The notes below the pieces were generated by a model. It was not told where the DNA came from. It searched no databases and saw nothing but the letters and a program-made list of their open reading frames with translations. Made by a program: the position numbers and the translations under genes. This document shows positions 44,791 through 56,635 of a stretch of 64,000 bases of DNA, piece by piece. The stretch's first letter is position 1, and the number at the start of each line of letters is the position of its first letter. The DNA is taken from NCBI GenBank assembly GCA_037976565.1, contig CP137675.1, forward strand, positions 16,912,992 through 16,976,991. Reading direction: 5' to 3'. The stretch is from Mesocentrotus franciscanus (lineage: Eukaryota > Echinodermata > Echinoidea > Camarodonta > Strongylocentrotidae).

Positions 44791-45526
44791 CGACTAATAG
44801 CATTTTTTCTCGAGTGTTCACCCTCAAACTCATTGCCATGTTCTCGCATATTTTCAGTTGCTGTAAATTATGTAACTACATCATGTATTTACAAATCTTT
44901 TCAGTCATTCATGATGAGATTGTGGTTAAAACCCCATCAGGATTGGATTTGTCCTCTTTAATTGTGTCCTCATAAATCTTACAATTTTTGCTCGCTCTCA
45001 TTGCTCACTCGAAAATGGAAATTCAGACCATCACACCCAGCCGCAAAATCATAATAAACAGTGAAATCATCCCTGATATTGAAATGTATCAATCACAATA
45101 ATTATAAGGGTACATGTGTATACCAATGTTTGAAAATTGTATATTTTTGCTTTGAGGTTATCTTTTAAGTGCCTCTTTCTTCAAGAAAGTGCCCTTTATG
45201 GTGCCCCAACTTTTAAAGACGCTCCGCCACCCTTGTACCACATTATGTTTTTATTTGAATATCGTGGGCTTTTCCGATACAATGTTGCTATATCATGTTT
45301 ATTACTTAGCATTTCCTGGTCCACTGTGATGCGAGTCTTTCTGTGCTACGGGTCATTACGACTTAAAAAAAATTAATCCTGAAGCTTAATAAATAGCACT
45401 ACTTGCTACCTACAGGACATGAATATCGAATTATAAAGATCATAATATGTTTGCAAAAATTTAATGAAATATGATACCTAACACATTATATATTTTAATG
45501 AATTGTACTGCTCCAACTCAGACCCC
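44791..45526. other. Nothing recognised
   Basis: No gene or repeat family identified apart from weak outliers of the preceding array. Confidence 0.45.
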
Positions 45527-47000
45527 CAGGCGTGGATCCAGGGGCCGAGTGGGCCTCCCCCGCCAAATAGAGAGAGAGAAAAGGAAAAGAAGGGAAAGGG
45601 AAGGAGAGAAAGGGAAAGTTAGAAGAGGAAGAAGAAAAAGGGGAAAAGAAGGAGATGGGGGCGAAAGGGCCTTACCTCCTAGGCTGTTACCCCCCATAAA
45701 AACAAGAGAGAAGGAAGGAAAGGGAAATAAAAAAAAAGGAAAAGAGGAGATAAAGGGAAGGAGAAAAAAGAGGAAGAATTAGAAAAGAAAAGAAGGGGAT
45801 ATCAGTTGCAATCTTCCCGCCAACAAGTTGTGGATCGGGGCAAAGGCCCTTGCCTCTCCTCCCCCCGCCAAAAAAAGAGAGAAGGAAGGGAAAGAGGAGA
45901 GCTAAAAGGAACAAAAAGAGGAAGAAGAAAAGAAAGGTGATTAGAAAGAAGGGGAGATCAGTTGCGATGAATCCCGCCAACAACGTGTGGATCGATCGGG
46001 GGCAACAGGCTTCCTCCCCAGCAAACCCTAAAGAGAGAGAAGTAAGGAAATGGAATGGGAAAGAGGAGAGAAAGTGAAGAAAAAAAAGAGAAAGAAGAAA
46101 GGTAGGAGAGATCAATTGCGTTTTTCCCGCCATGCAACAAGGTGAGGCTCGAGGGGGGCACTGCATATGGCGCACTTATGGGGAGCTTGGGGGGCAATAT
46201 AATTCAAACATGGTTTATTTCTAGTTCGATACCGGTGATTTACAAATGTTGCTGAAATGATCGACATAGTTTTCCGAGATTTTTCCTCACTTTTTAGTAA
46301 ATTATAATTGTTTATGCGTTTGTTGGAAAATGACAAATTCCTATATTTACAGTCAGGCAAGAAATGTGCTTATTTAGAGGCCTAAATGTCAAGGCCCGAG
46401 GAACGGTGGGGCTCGGGGCCTCGAGCCCCCCACCTTTTTGAAAAAGTATATTAACGAGAAATAGAAAGAAAGAGAAAAAGAAAGAAAGAAAAGTGACCTG
46501 CCAGTGTCACAAAATACATAAAAATATGCTCATCTAACCTTGATTAAAGCCTCAAACCCTGAGCTTCCGGTAGCTCTGCCCCTGGATTCCACCTAGGCCC
46601 TAAGGCGGGCCCCTGAATGCTTATCTGACCGTTATAAAATGCCTAAAACCCTGAGCTTCTGGGGCTCTGCCCCTGGACCCAACGCCAATTAGTGTCCTGC
46701 CAGTGTCAAAAATAAGGTATCAAAATATGCTCATCTGACCTAAATTAAACGCTTAAAACCCTGAGCTTCCGGGGCTTTGCCCACACGACCCAACCAATGG
46801 CACTAAGGTGGGCCCCTGCATGGATGCTCATCTGACCTCATTTATTCCCTAAAACCCTTAGCTGGGGCTCCGCCCCTGACCCCACGCCAATTAGTGTCCT
46901 GCCAGTGTCACAAATAAGGTATCAAAATATGCTCATCTGACTGAATTAAATGCCCATACCCCCTGAGCTTCCGGGGGCTCCACCCCTTGACCCCTGCCAA
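45527..47000. mobile_element. Composite repeat, second and longer copy
   Basis: Same order as 19362-20115: CAGGCGTGGATCCAGG start, AG-rich blocks separated by CCCGCCAACAAGTTGTGG, and then ~80-bp modules with CCTGAGCTTCCGGGGCTC and ATGCTCATCTGACC up to about 46990. Ser/Phe/Leu-rich frames on the minus strand are translated CT repeats. Confidence 0.7.
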
Positions 47001-48150
47001 TTTACGCTACGCTCTACCTGATCATATATACTCATATATAGCCTCCCCCCACCCACTATGAAAAGCATTCAGCGGGCCTGCATGTAAGAGTGGGGTGATG
47101 CAGATTTTTGTCTGCCCCCCACCATACCCTTTTCCAGCACACAAACACATTAGGCACTCTCTGGAAGGGCCCACCATGCATTTGCTATAAAAGTAGTCCA
47201 CCATAGGGATGTTGCGAAGTGGTCATATGATGCACTTATATAGGACTACTTTTTATATCTCGACATGCGAGTTCCTCCAAAATATGGGAGTTTGCCCCCT
47301 GGGTAATATATGGAGGAATGTGAATGAATGTATTATACATGTACGTGTTTATTCAGCTCTCGTATCCTTCGGTCAACTTTCATTCACACATATTATCCTA
47401 ACTCATTCATTTGTAATTCATTAATGACATCTACTATAAATCAGTGCATTCAATCTACTTCCTGTATTCCCTTCCTTTTTCTCATCCTTTCACAATCACA
47501 TATTCATTATGGGCCTTCCATTCTGCCTTTCACAATCATACGTTTCACCCAACAATTTTTCACAACCCACCCTACACTCTTCCTTTGGTCTATATTCTTC
47601 ACCACACATTCTGGACTACATGTACCTTTAACTACCAAGACATATTTATGTGAAATAATGATGGCAAATTATACCGTATCAATCATGTATTCATCCCTAA
47701 TTACATTTAATAGAAAAGTACAACAATTACTTAATGGTATTGATATTTAATTTAGAAAACGAGATTGAATTTTTGTAATAAAAATGGCTTTGTATGCAAA
47801 AAAATGTGCAATATAAAACTGGAAGTGATAGATTGAAACACAAATTATAATATAATATGTACATCTTTGACTGCGTAATTCCTTGCACATGTGCAGTGGT
47901 AAATTAAGTTTTCATAGAAAATGGTGCATTTATATAATGACTAATGATTGGTAAAGAGAAGTCACAAGGAAATTACCTACATTGTAGTTATATTGGAGCC
48001 TTGTTATATGAGGGCCCAAAACCAGAATACAAAGAAGTGGGACCATCAAAATTACATTTGGATAATTATAGTGTTTATTATAACGAGGTTCCACTGTATT
48101 TAGATCAACGGTACATGCCCACATTTTAAATGACGGGGCAGCCCGAGCAC
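47001..48150. other. Nothing recognised
   Basis: AT-rich sequence. The 140-codon frame at 47328-47750 has no domain and overlaps another accidental frame. Confidence 0.5.
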
Positions 48151-48398
48151 AGGTGCAAACTGCTATCGTCTGACGATTGATGCCTCCTCCTTCTACAGCC
48201 GTCAAAGCCTGGGCCTAGTTACCAATGAAAAGAGCTGGATTGGAAGTCCATTTGAATGCTGCATGAAAAGAAAAAGGTGCAAACTGCTATCGTCTGACGA
48301 TTGATGCCTCCTCCTTCTACAGCCGTCAAAGCCTGGGCCTAGTTACCAATGAAAAGAGCTGGATTGGAAGTCCATTTGAATGCTGCATGAAAAGAAAA
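48151..48398 (+). repeat. Perfect-looking 124-bp tandem duplication
   Basis: AGGTGCAAACTGCTATCG begins at 48151 and again at 48275, and the two units read identically through GCTGCATGAAAAGAAAAA. No frame or splice site is conserved across it. Confidence 0.92.
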
Positions 48399-48599
48399 AG
48401 AAAATTCAAATTCATCAGAAATCATGCACGGAACAAGAACATGTCTGGCACATTTTGATACAATTGACATCTTTTGATGCAATTTGGAACATTACATGTA
48501 TAAGGACATATTCAACAAGTAACATTCCAATTTCCTTTTTTGCTACCAGAACTAGAGAAGCTCAAAGCTCCCACTTATGAAGAAATACATCTAAACCTG

Positions 48600-48840
48600 T
48601 ATATGTGGATATGTCATCGGACTGCGGATCACAAGGTCCGCTGTTCGAGTTCCGCTGCATCACCAATGTTCTTTAGTAAGACATTAATCTACATTTGCCA
48701 CACTCGACCTGGGTGAGGTAAATGGCTGGAATTAATTCCTTGAAATGCTAGAGCGCCGTAATGGTGGCACAGCTAAAGCCGGTTAATAATTTCTAAATTT
48801 GGAAGCGCATAGAGATGTTTAAAATGTGATATGCGCTACA
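48600..48840 (+). mobile_element. SINE, diverged
   Basis: Box B-like TGTTCGAGTTCCGC, body CCACACTCGACCTGGGTGAGG and GGAATTAATTCCTTGAAATG, tail AAGCGCATAGAGATG. Same family as 31590-31960. Confidence 0.78.
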
Positions 48841-48922
48841 CATTTCTGCTTGTACATGAATATATGCAAGTATTGCACTTTTTGATGACATGCGCATACT
48901 AATTGTAATTGTTACACCTTAC

Positions 48923-48983
48923 AGGTATATCGGATTTCGACGAAAATGGTATCAGAATGTGCATAAGACTTGCAGCGAAATCT
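48923..48983 (-). CDS. Candidate exon, unrecognised
   Basis: Between acceptor CACATTTTCAG and donor GTAAGG; 20 codons plus one base, reading RFRCKSYAHSDTIFVEIRYT. Protein-like but not a family I know. It may belong with the other minus-strand candidates up to 53.2 kb; phases could not be verified. Confidence 0.25.
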
Positions 48984-49428
48984 CTGAAAATGTGAGGTTA
49001 ACCATACTTGACTGGAACCATCCGTTAATAGAAAGTACATGTAATATTTAAATATGTTTTTTTGAGAATTACCAAATCCAATTTTTATTAAAGGCCGTGT
49101 AGCTTGGCAAATACTGGTTAATGCCATCTACGTCTTCTTTTGGACAACTGCACGTAAACGAATGGACTGGATTAACGGTAGTCAGCGACTTAATCTCGAT
49201 TAGCCCCGAGTCAGGCCATGGGAAAGACACTTAGTCTCGTCAGTCTACACTCCCTTTAAGGTTGACAGTTGGGTTTATTTGACAAATAAATGTTAGATTA
49301 GGTTAGATTTGCCTAGTTCTGTCTGTATACACATGGATTCCTGTAATCTGACTCCAGTGGTCTCAACAACGGAAAAGGGATGATTTTAAAAGAGATTGTT
49401 AGAGAAGGAAACTTTCATAACCATGTAC

Positions 49429-49525
49429 CTCTCCAAAACAGCCCATTATTTTGTTGTTCTGCCTTTGTCTCCTCAAGTTGTCATCTTGCTTCATCAGCGT
49501 TCATCTCCTATGGTGAAGCATCATC
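49429..49525 (-). CDS. Candidate duplicated exon, copy 1
   Basis: 97 nt between acceptor TTTAAATTTTAG and donor GTACATGG. It contains an ATG followed by KQDDNLRRQRQNNKIMGCFG and E, in frame to the donor. The sequence upstream of the ATG has an in-frame stop, so it would be a first coding exon. Paralogous to 50680-50776, with the same length and both splice sites conserved. Family unknown. Confidence 0.3.
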
Positions 49526-49899
49526 CTAAAATTTAAAATAATGCAAAAGCATTATACACAAATTATAATTGCCCTCATGTTGATCAGTCTTCTGAACAAG
49601 GATACATATGTTCAGCTGGGGGCAGTGTTCGTAGTAGGTCCATGGGTAGATGATCAAGATTTTACTTTACCTAAAATGAAAACAACTTCTTTTTTAGGGG
49701 AGGTCGGGGTTGGTTAGGGCAATTAAACCATTATAACCACATGTAGCTATTTCAGTGTGAGTTGAAAAATTGAATCAAGAGTTTCGCGGACATTATGCTT
49801 ACATGAGAGGTAGTATGTCAATCCACATCCAGTACCATCCCCCCTTCCTCTCTCTAGAAAAATACATTTGTGAAAGTTATATGTAGTTTTTTTTAAGGA

Positions 49900-50200
49900 A
49901 GACATTGAAATTTTATAACCGTAGTCCCTGGGGCAATTTTGGGAGAGGCTGCCCACATGTCAGAGAGACTCATTCTCACAAAGTTAGATCCCTTTCACCC
50001 AAGGATAATTCCTATCAAGTTTGCTTAAATTCCAGCAATCCTTTTATAGAAGTAAGAGTATATCAAAATATGACCCTGGGGCACCTGGGGGGCTGCCCCA
50101 TGCCAGATGGTTACCTCATATCAACAACTTTAGATACTTCCTTTCCCAAGGACGATTCCTGTCAAGTTGAGCATTTTGCTGAGGTGAGCTAATAAATAAT
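49900..50200 (+). repeat. Dispersed repeat fragment
   Basis: Two related blocks: GGGGCAATTTTGGGAG...GCCCACATGTCAGAGAG, and GGGGCACCTGGGGGGCTGCCCCATG. Each is followed by CCAAGGATAATTCCT or CCAAGGACGATTCCT and TCAAGTTTGC/TTGAGC. An internal tandem repeat of about 150 bp, non-coding. Confidence 0.5.
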
Positions 50201-50679
50201 TTCTTAGATTTTCATCTACATGTATTTATTAAATGAACCAAACTGTCAAACTTAATAGTACCGAAGGGCTATAAATGCCATATTTCATCGTCGTCTTGGT
50301 TACTGGTTCCAATCAACAGAGCCTGCGCATGAGGTTCACCGCAAAATCATTCAAGCAACGGGATGGACCTGGGCAAATTCAGTGTGTGGCGCTGGTGTTA
50401 TCACCACGCCATTGTTTAGCACAAAATTGTTTGGAACCAGCACCCTTGACAACTTGGCCAATACATCACACTTCGGTACTCTATAACCTTCATTTGTTTT
50501 TTGATGATATTTCTACTATGATTCAAATCAACTTGTTATCATGGTTAGATTTCCCCATTTCTGTCTGTATACACATGGAGTCCCTGTAATCTGGACTCCA
50601 ATGGTCTCAACAAACAGAAAAAGGAAAATTTGAAAAGAGATTGTTGTCAGGGTAGAAGGAAACTTTCATAACCATGTAC

Positions 50680-50776
50680 CTCTCCAAAACGGCCCATTAT
50701 TTTGTTGTTCTGCCTTTGTCTCCTCAAGTTGTCATCTTGCTCCATCGGCGTTCATCTCCTATGGGAAAGCATCATC
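50680..50776 (-). CDS. Candidate duplicated exon, copy 2
   Basis: 97 nt between acceptor TTCATTTTTTAG and donor GTACATGG, encoding MEQDDNLRRQRQNNKIMGRF and GE, phase 0 at the donor. It differs from copy 1 at few sites (K to E, C to R). The flanking 100-200 bp are also duplicated, so this is a segmental duplication and the exon reading is optional. Confidence 0.3.
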
Positions 50777-51195
50777 CTAAAAAATGAAGAAAAAAATGAA
50801 AAATTAAATATGTAAAAGCAGTATACACAAATTATAATTGCACTAATGTTCATCATTAAGTCTTCTCAACAAGAATACATGTTCACGTGGGGCAGTGTTT
50901 GATGATCAAGATTTTACCTCTTCTGTCCCCCCTCCCTCCTCATACAAATTTGTGACAGGTCATTTACAGAACTTGTTTCTGACAAATTTGTAAATCTACT
51001 GACTTTGGAAACATTGTTTCCAAACTCTTCCTGACACCCCACAATATAAATTTTTTCAAATGATACCACTTTACTGTGGCCACATTAGTCCATCCTAGAA
51101 ATGAATCACTTCCATACATTCTATTTACAAATGTTTAAAACATTTTGAAAAACAATCCAAAATTATCACATTTACTCCACAATTGTACTCATATA

Positions 51196-51367
51196 CAGTC
51201 AAACCTGCTTTAGTGACCACCTGTCTACAAAGACCACCTGTCTACAAGGACCACATTTTTGTTTCCCTTGAAAATGGTTTCTCATTGAAACATGTACTAA
51301 AGGAACCTGTCTACAAAGACCACTTTTTGTGTTTCCCTTAGGCGGTCGCTATAGACAGGTTTGACTG
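51196..51367. mobile_element. TA-flanked palindromic MITE
   Basis: CAGTCAAACCTG at the left and CAGGTTTGACTG at the right, each flanked by TA. The interior repeats CTGTCTACAAAGACCACC. Consistent with a mariner/Tc1-type MITE of 172 bp. Confidence 0.85.
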
Positions 51368-51483
51368 TATCTCTTTTATATATCTTTTCATGGTTTACCT
51401 ACATATATTAAGGAAAATCAATTTCAAGATCACTGAATATTACACCATCATGTTTATAAATAGACGTACATGTAGGCCTATAC

Positions 51484-51594
51484 CTGTCAATTTTTATGTG
51501 AAATCTTTAGGTGTCCATACCATCTTGCATCTTCAACATTTGTGGCAATGTCTATAATAAGTTCCATGAGTTGGGTTCTTCTGTTAAAGTTAAT
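51484..51594 (-). CDS. Candidate terminal exon, unrecognised
   Basis: After acceptor CTTTTCCTCAG the frame reads INFNRRTQLMELIIDIATNV, EDARWYGHLK and ISHKN, then stop. The composition looks like real protein, but I do not recognise it and no partner exon with a matching phase was proven. It could equally be untranslated sequence. Confidence 0.25.
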
Positions 51595-53121
51595 CTGAGG
51601 AAAAGATATCGAAACGAAAGATAAAATCTTTCTCATAATTTTCCCTACATCTATAGGCCCTATCCGCATTTTGACATGTTTTCGCATTCGATAGAAAAAT
51701 TGGTCATCTTTTAATAATTGTCTTATTATTGTTATCTTTCACAGTTCACAGACAACTAATTTAACGAAAAGACAGCGCTCTTGTTTAAAAACTGCCCCAC
51801 AAAATATACCTTTATGCTGTGCTCAGTTTATCTCATCAATTGAGCTTGTAAAGCTACATTAGCCCATCACAGTTCTACATATTCGCAAATGAGAACTGAC
51901 ATGACCAACTGAATTTGTCAACAACCATCATACCTTTCCTATTGTACTTTTGTCTATTTATCATGTATTTCATCTTTTGCACAAGCTGCACCTTGAGCAT
52001 TTGATTGTCAAGTGGATTTGGTGCCTTACAAATCTTATGTATTATTATTATAAATGACAGTCATCTTGTTTCGTTCAGTACAACTCAATACCTCATCCAC
52101 TTTGGCATGCCATGAACACATACTTTATAGAGTGGCATTAATAATAACACTTGGATCAGGGAGATAGAAACACTGCAATTGAACAAATTAATTCATCAAG
52201 ACAAATTATTTGAGATTTATCTAAAAGCCTTGATCTCGAGTCCGACTCTGAGAGTGGAAAAGGGCAGGAAAAATGCTCCACGCAGACGGCGAACTAGGGA
52301 CATTTAATGTTTGGAACTTCACGAGAAAGAATGGCATCGCATGATTTGTTAGAATTTTCGCGACAAAGTGATGTAGTAGTAGTAGTAGAATATATTAGCG
52401 CCTATATAATTCATTGCCAGAGAAGTTATCTGTGAAAAACCGCTCATGTGACCGGAAACCGGGCAGGCAACATGCAGTAGATCTAGACTACTTTGACTTC
52501 GATGACTACTTCGATGACTATTTTAAACACACACAGATATGCATGCATGCGTACGGCATGTAGCAGGATAGCACTAGCACTATACTGTAGGCCTACATAC
52601 AAAGTCTATAGTATAGTATAGAGTCTAGTACTAGTAGTAGCAGTAGCAGTGCCATTGCCATTGTATAATTAACGACTCATTTCACTTTTCAGAATAGATC
52701 CACCATTTAAGACCCACCTAGATTGGAATAGGGTAATCTGTTGCAGTATAACTCGAATTTATTCTGATCACTGATGCAAGAAACTTACGAAATTGAACGG
52801 TTAACTTAAAAATGTAATTAGGTCTATGAGTTCGAACTTCTTCTTATTCTTTAATTTGCACGGAAATTCCCGAGATTGTCCCCTAAAGTCTGGGAAGACT
52901 TTCCCGGGAGGTAAGGGGTAAGGCTGAAAACTAGCTCATGACGACAAAAACTGAAAAGTTCGAGTAGATTGCACAGTATGTTATTTCCAAAACATCTAGA
53001 TCTAGTATGAAATCCTGAAATAGTATGAAAGCACTAGAAAATAGAAATGTATCTAAAGTACATGGCAGTCATGATTGTAGCGGAATATATTAAATATATG
53101 GATAATTATAGCACGACTCAC
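51595..53121. other. Nothing recognised
   Basis: AT-rich with short TAG/TAGTAG runs near 52375-52390 and 52620-52640. No gene signal. Confidence 0.45.
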
Positions 53122-53220
53122 CTTCGAGTTTCTTGGGTCTTAGACTCAGAGTTCACCGCACAGAAAGATCTCTTCTATATTTCGATCAAGCGACCAATAA
53201 GACTTTGGTCGTAGTTAGCG
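53122..53220 (-). other. Possible 5' non-coding exon with strong donor
   Basis: ACTCGAAG followed by GTGAGTCG on the minus strand is a strong donor, preceded by about 100 bp without an ATG. It could be a first, untranslated exon for the candidate exons downstream at 51.6-48.9 kb. Weak. Confidence 0.2.
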
Positions 53221-53399
53221 CAACAAAAGAATGATAGAATTCAGGCTATGGTGTCTTCGAAATAAAAAAACAAAAAGTGAAAATGTAACATGGATGATAT
53301 TGATAAAGAGAAGAAAGATTGGACAAAAGCTTTCACCAGAGTCTCCAATGTCACAGCAAAATAACAGATTTCATATCATAGCAAAACACGAGGGTAACC

Positions 53400-54930
53400 T
53401 CGCTTTTCATAAGGACCGCTATTCATAATTTGAGAAAGGGTCTCTATTCATAATAGGACATGAGGGTCGCTATTCATATTACGAAATGAGGGTCGCTATA
53501 TTATATTCATAATACGAAATGAGGGTCGCTATATAATACGGGGTGATCGAGGGTCGCTATTCATTCAAAAAATGAATATGAAATAAGCAATGAACAAAAT
53601 GATAAGAAAGCGAAATAATGAATATGGGACACCCCACGGCTGTGGCGTAGCCGCGGTGAGGGGGCGTGAGAGATTTTTTTATTTATTTATTTTTATTTAG
53701 GGGTGCGATATAGCCCTCGTAGCGACAAGGAGGCAGGATATAATGATAAATACAGAACAAACACAGGAAAAATACGGAATTTAAACATAAATATGCAATC
53801 AGGTTCAGAAAAAGGTAAACATTGATTTATAATCATGCTACGAGGGCTATTGATGTTACGAGGGCTTTAGCAGGGGCGGATCCAGGATTTTCCAATAGGG
53901 GCGGCCTGAAATGTAAAAATCGCGCCGATCGATATTTCGCTCAGTGGGGGGTAGTGTGAGCACTAAGTAAAATAAACAAAGAAACAAAAAAAACTCAAAA
54001 CCCCCTCCCATTGAGCAAACGAAAAGGAAAATTTGTAGTTACCATCTTTTCTCTAAACTTTTTTTTGCCAGGTGGGGGGCGGGCCGTCGGGCCCCTCGCC
54101 CCACGTGGATCCGCGCCTGGGCTATATATATCCTACCCCCAATTTTTACGCTACATGACGCGAAAAAACCCTTCAAGGTCCGAAAGTGTTCAAGCCCCTA
54201 TCCCCAAAAAAAAAACAATTTGAAGTGCCCCCCTCATCCCTCTCCGGGCAGTAACTAGGCTCATGGTCCGGTCCAAACCCATTTGGTTTCGGTGTTAGGA
54301 AAGTTTCAGGAAATCAAGATTATGGATAAATGAAGTTAGGTTAATCAATATGATTACTCGTATCCTGAGGTATGATAATTCCTGGAAAAACGAAAATCTA
54401 TCAGTCTTCATTGGCTATTAATTGAAGAGCTTCTGGATGCCTGGATATGGCTGAGGCTATAATGATTTGTAGGTCCATAAGTCCTACTTAAACCTACTTG
54501 CTACAAAACATTATTTTCGTTTATAAACAATTACTAGTTTCTGAAATAGCAAACTCAGTGATAGTGGGCCTGCTTGTTCTACTTAATGTCTCAGTGGCAA
54601 AGCCTGGATAAGATTAGTCGGGGGCAGGGTAGTGGGGCAACATTTCCCATAAGGCGGACAAATTATGATATGATAAGATGTTTTACTACTTTTTCGTCAC
54701 CGCAGGAGCGGGGAAATATATTAGCTAGATTATGGGGATGTCTCTATATAATTATCAAAGATAAAAGGTAAAATATACTTCTTAAAGAGACAAATATTCG
54801 GGGCCATGTGTAGCCCCCGCCCGCAGCTACGCCACAGCCGCGGGGCGTCCCCCATCCAATATTTCCCTTTGATATTACCATTTTGTTCATTGCTTATCTA
54901 ATTTGTATGAATAGCGACCCGAATAGCGAT
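53400..54930. mobile_element. TIR element with GGGTCGCTATTCAT repeats and nested hAT MITE
   Basis: GAGGGTCGCTATTCAT is repeated about five times at 53395-53565. The block ATAAGCAATGAACAAAATG...GGGGCGTCC/GGGACACCCC...GGCTGTGGCGTAGC at 53575-53665 is matched in reverse at about 54805-54925. A hAT MITE lies inside. No transposase frame. Confidence 0.65.
53871..54119. mobile_element. hAT MITE nested in the TIR element
   Basis: CAGGGGCGGATCCAGG at the left and GTGGATCCGCGCCTG at the right. The flanks GGCTTTAG and GGCTATAT agree at six of eight positions, an aged target duplication. Confidence 0.75.
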
Positions 54931-56014
54931 TTGAGATTATAATATGCCCTTTTAGTTTTAGGAACACGCATTTCTATCGAATTTTGACATTTCAATTTCA
55001 AGTTGAGGTTATATAATACGCCCTTTTTATAGGAACATGCAATTCTATTGAGTTTAGAAACTTAAACAAATAGATGTAGGTAATTTTAAGCATTTTCAAA
55101 CTATTGCTAAATAAAAGATTGAACTAAACAAAATATGAAATACTTGAGTTTCAAGTTATTTTTGGCCAGGTTTTCACAGTTGGTAAATTATATTAGAGCT
55201 TCAGATGGAAATCGGCCATTAATTAACGTATAACGTTTAATAAAATATATAACTCAAATTAACAGTATTTAGATTTAAAGGCCATATAAAGTATTGTATA
55301 ATATTTCAATAAGATAAAGAGCTTATCAAATTAAATGTTTTTGATCATTACTCCTAATTAGGGCGCATATGTTTGTCACGTGCCAATATTTTTATGTCTT
55401 CTGCAGATTGAAGTTAGGGCTCAAACCGGCATATCGAGGGCTTATCTACACAATAATGGCAACAATTCGGCTTTAAGTTTGAAGTCTTTCAAAAAAAAAT
55501 CGTATGACGTTTCCGTTACATATTGATCCACACCATGTAAAAGCGGTAAAGATGTTCTTTACTGCCAAACATGTGTCACATGCCGACAGTTTTTTTCCGG
55601 GTTTCACCGTTTCAGATTGAAGTTGGGCTCAAACCGGTATTTTTTCCTTTTCAATTAGACGATTTGGAAACACTACAACCCCGTTTGGTGGCTGGCTTCC
55701 TCATTAAGCGCTAACATTGTGGGCTTCCAACGTATTGGTCGCAGGCTTATTGGTCGCTAGTGTCAAGGGCTAGTCTCGTACGTACAGCCAATTGTATGGT
55801 GAAGTACTGTTCCGTTTGGGGCTAGACTCGTACGTTTAGCCATTTTTATGGTGTTATTAATTTGATATAAATTGTAGCCAACAAACGATTTGGGAGTAAA
55901 CAGTACATCTCTCTTGTATTATGTTACATAAAAATACAATATTAATGGTAAGATACAATCAAGTGGAGCAGAGTGGAGGTATATACATTTTAAGTCGATT
56001 TTTTAAGTTGTAGG
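54931..56014. other. AT-rich sequence with a diverged local duplication
   Basis: AGATTGAAGTTAGGGCTCAAACC near 55403 and AGATTGAAGTTGGGCTCAAACC near 55614 mark a ~210-bp duplication. TCTCGTACGTACAGCCA and ACTCGTACGTTTAGCCA mark a second one near 55775-55845. No gene. Confidence 0.5.
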
Positions 56015-56190
56015 GTTCAGGACGCATTTCGCCAGTGGACACATCTCGCCGTGACTTAAGCGGCGACATGTGTCCGACCTAAGACACATATCGCCGACGT
56101 AAGACGCGTCTCGCCACCCAATTTTCGGCGACCTGTGTCTGCGGACACAGATCGCCACCCGGACACTCTGGCCCGTGACACCGGCTGAGC
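56015..56190 (-). repeat. Tandem GGCGAGATGTGTC-like array, inverted relative to 43.3 kb
   Basis: GGACACATCTCGCC, GACACATATCGCC, GACGCGTCTCGCC and GACACAGATCGCC recur at roughly 30-bp spacing. Confidence 0.75.
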
Positions 56191-56635
56191 TGTGATTCTG
56201 GGCTTCCCCTCCACGTCTATGGCGCGCCATTTGCTCCATAATTCAGATAATGTTTATCGAGCAATAAACTATGGTTATCGACTGATAAACAGCATAGATA
56301 GTCAATGATAATGCGTATTGACCTTTGGCGCTGTATACTTGCTGAGAGGCAGCATTTAAACACAATGCACACTTTGCACACTAATGCACACAATCGGGAA
56401 GTTTGACAGTAGACTCACGATTTGAATTTTCAAAGTATTTTTCTAACATCGATTAGTTGAAAAGATTGTATTTTACAGCTATTTAGGTGTCATCAATTGT
56501 CATAACTTACGCAGAGACTACGCCCAAGCAACAGTATTTTCATTAATATGCAGCCTAATTTTGGCGTAGTCGGTATGACACTATGCAACACTACGCAGAT
56601 CCGGTGTGAAAGGGGCTTAAAGAATAACTAGAGTT

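Noticed and set aside
49050..49145. Minus-strand exon encoding EDVDGINQYLPSY
   Set aside because: Acceptor is weak, the frame stops soon after, and its phase does not fit the neighbouring candidate exons.
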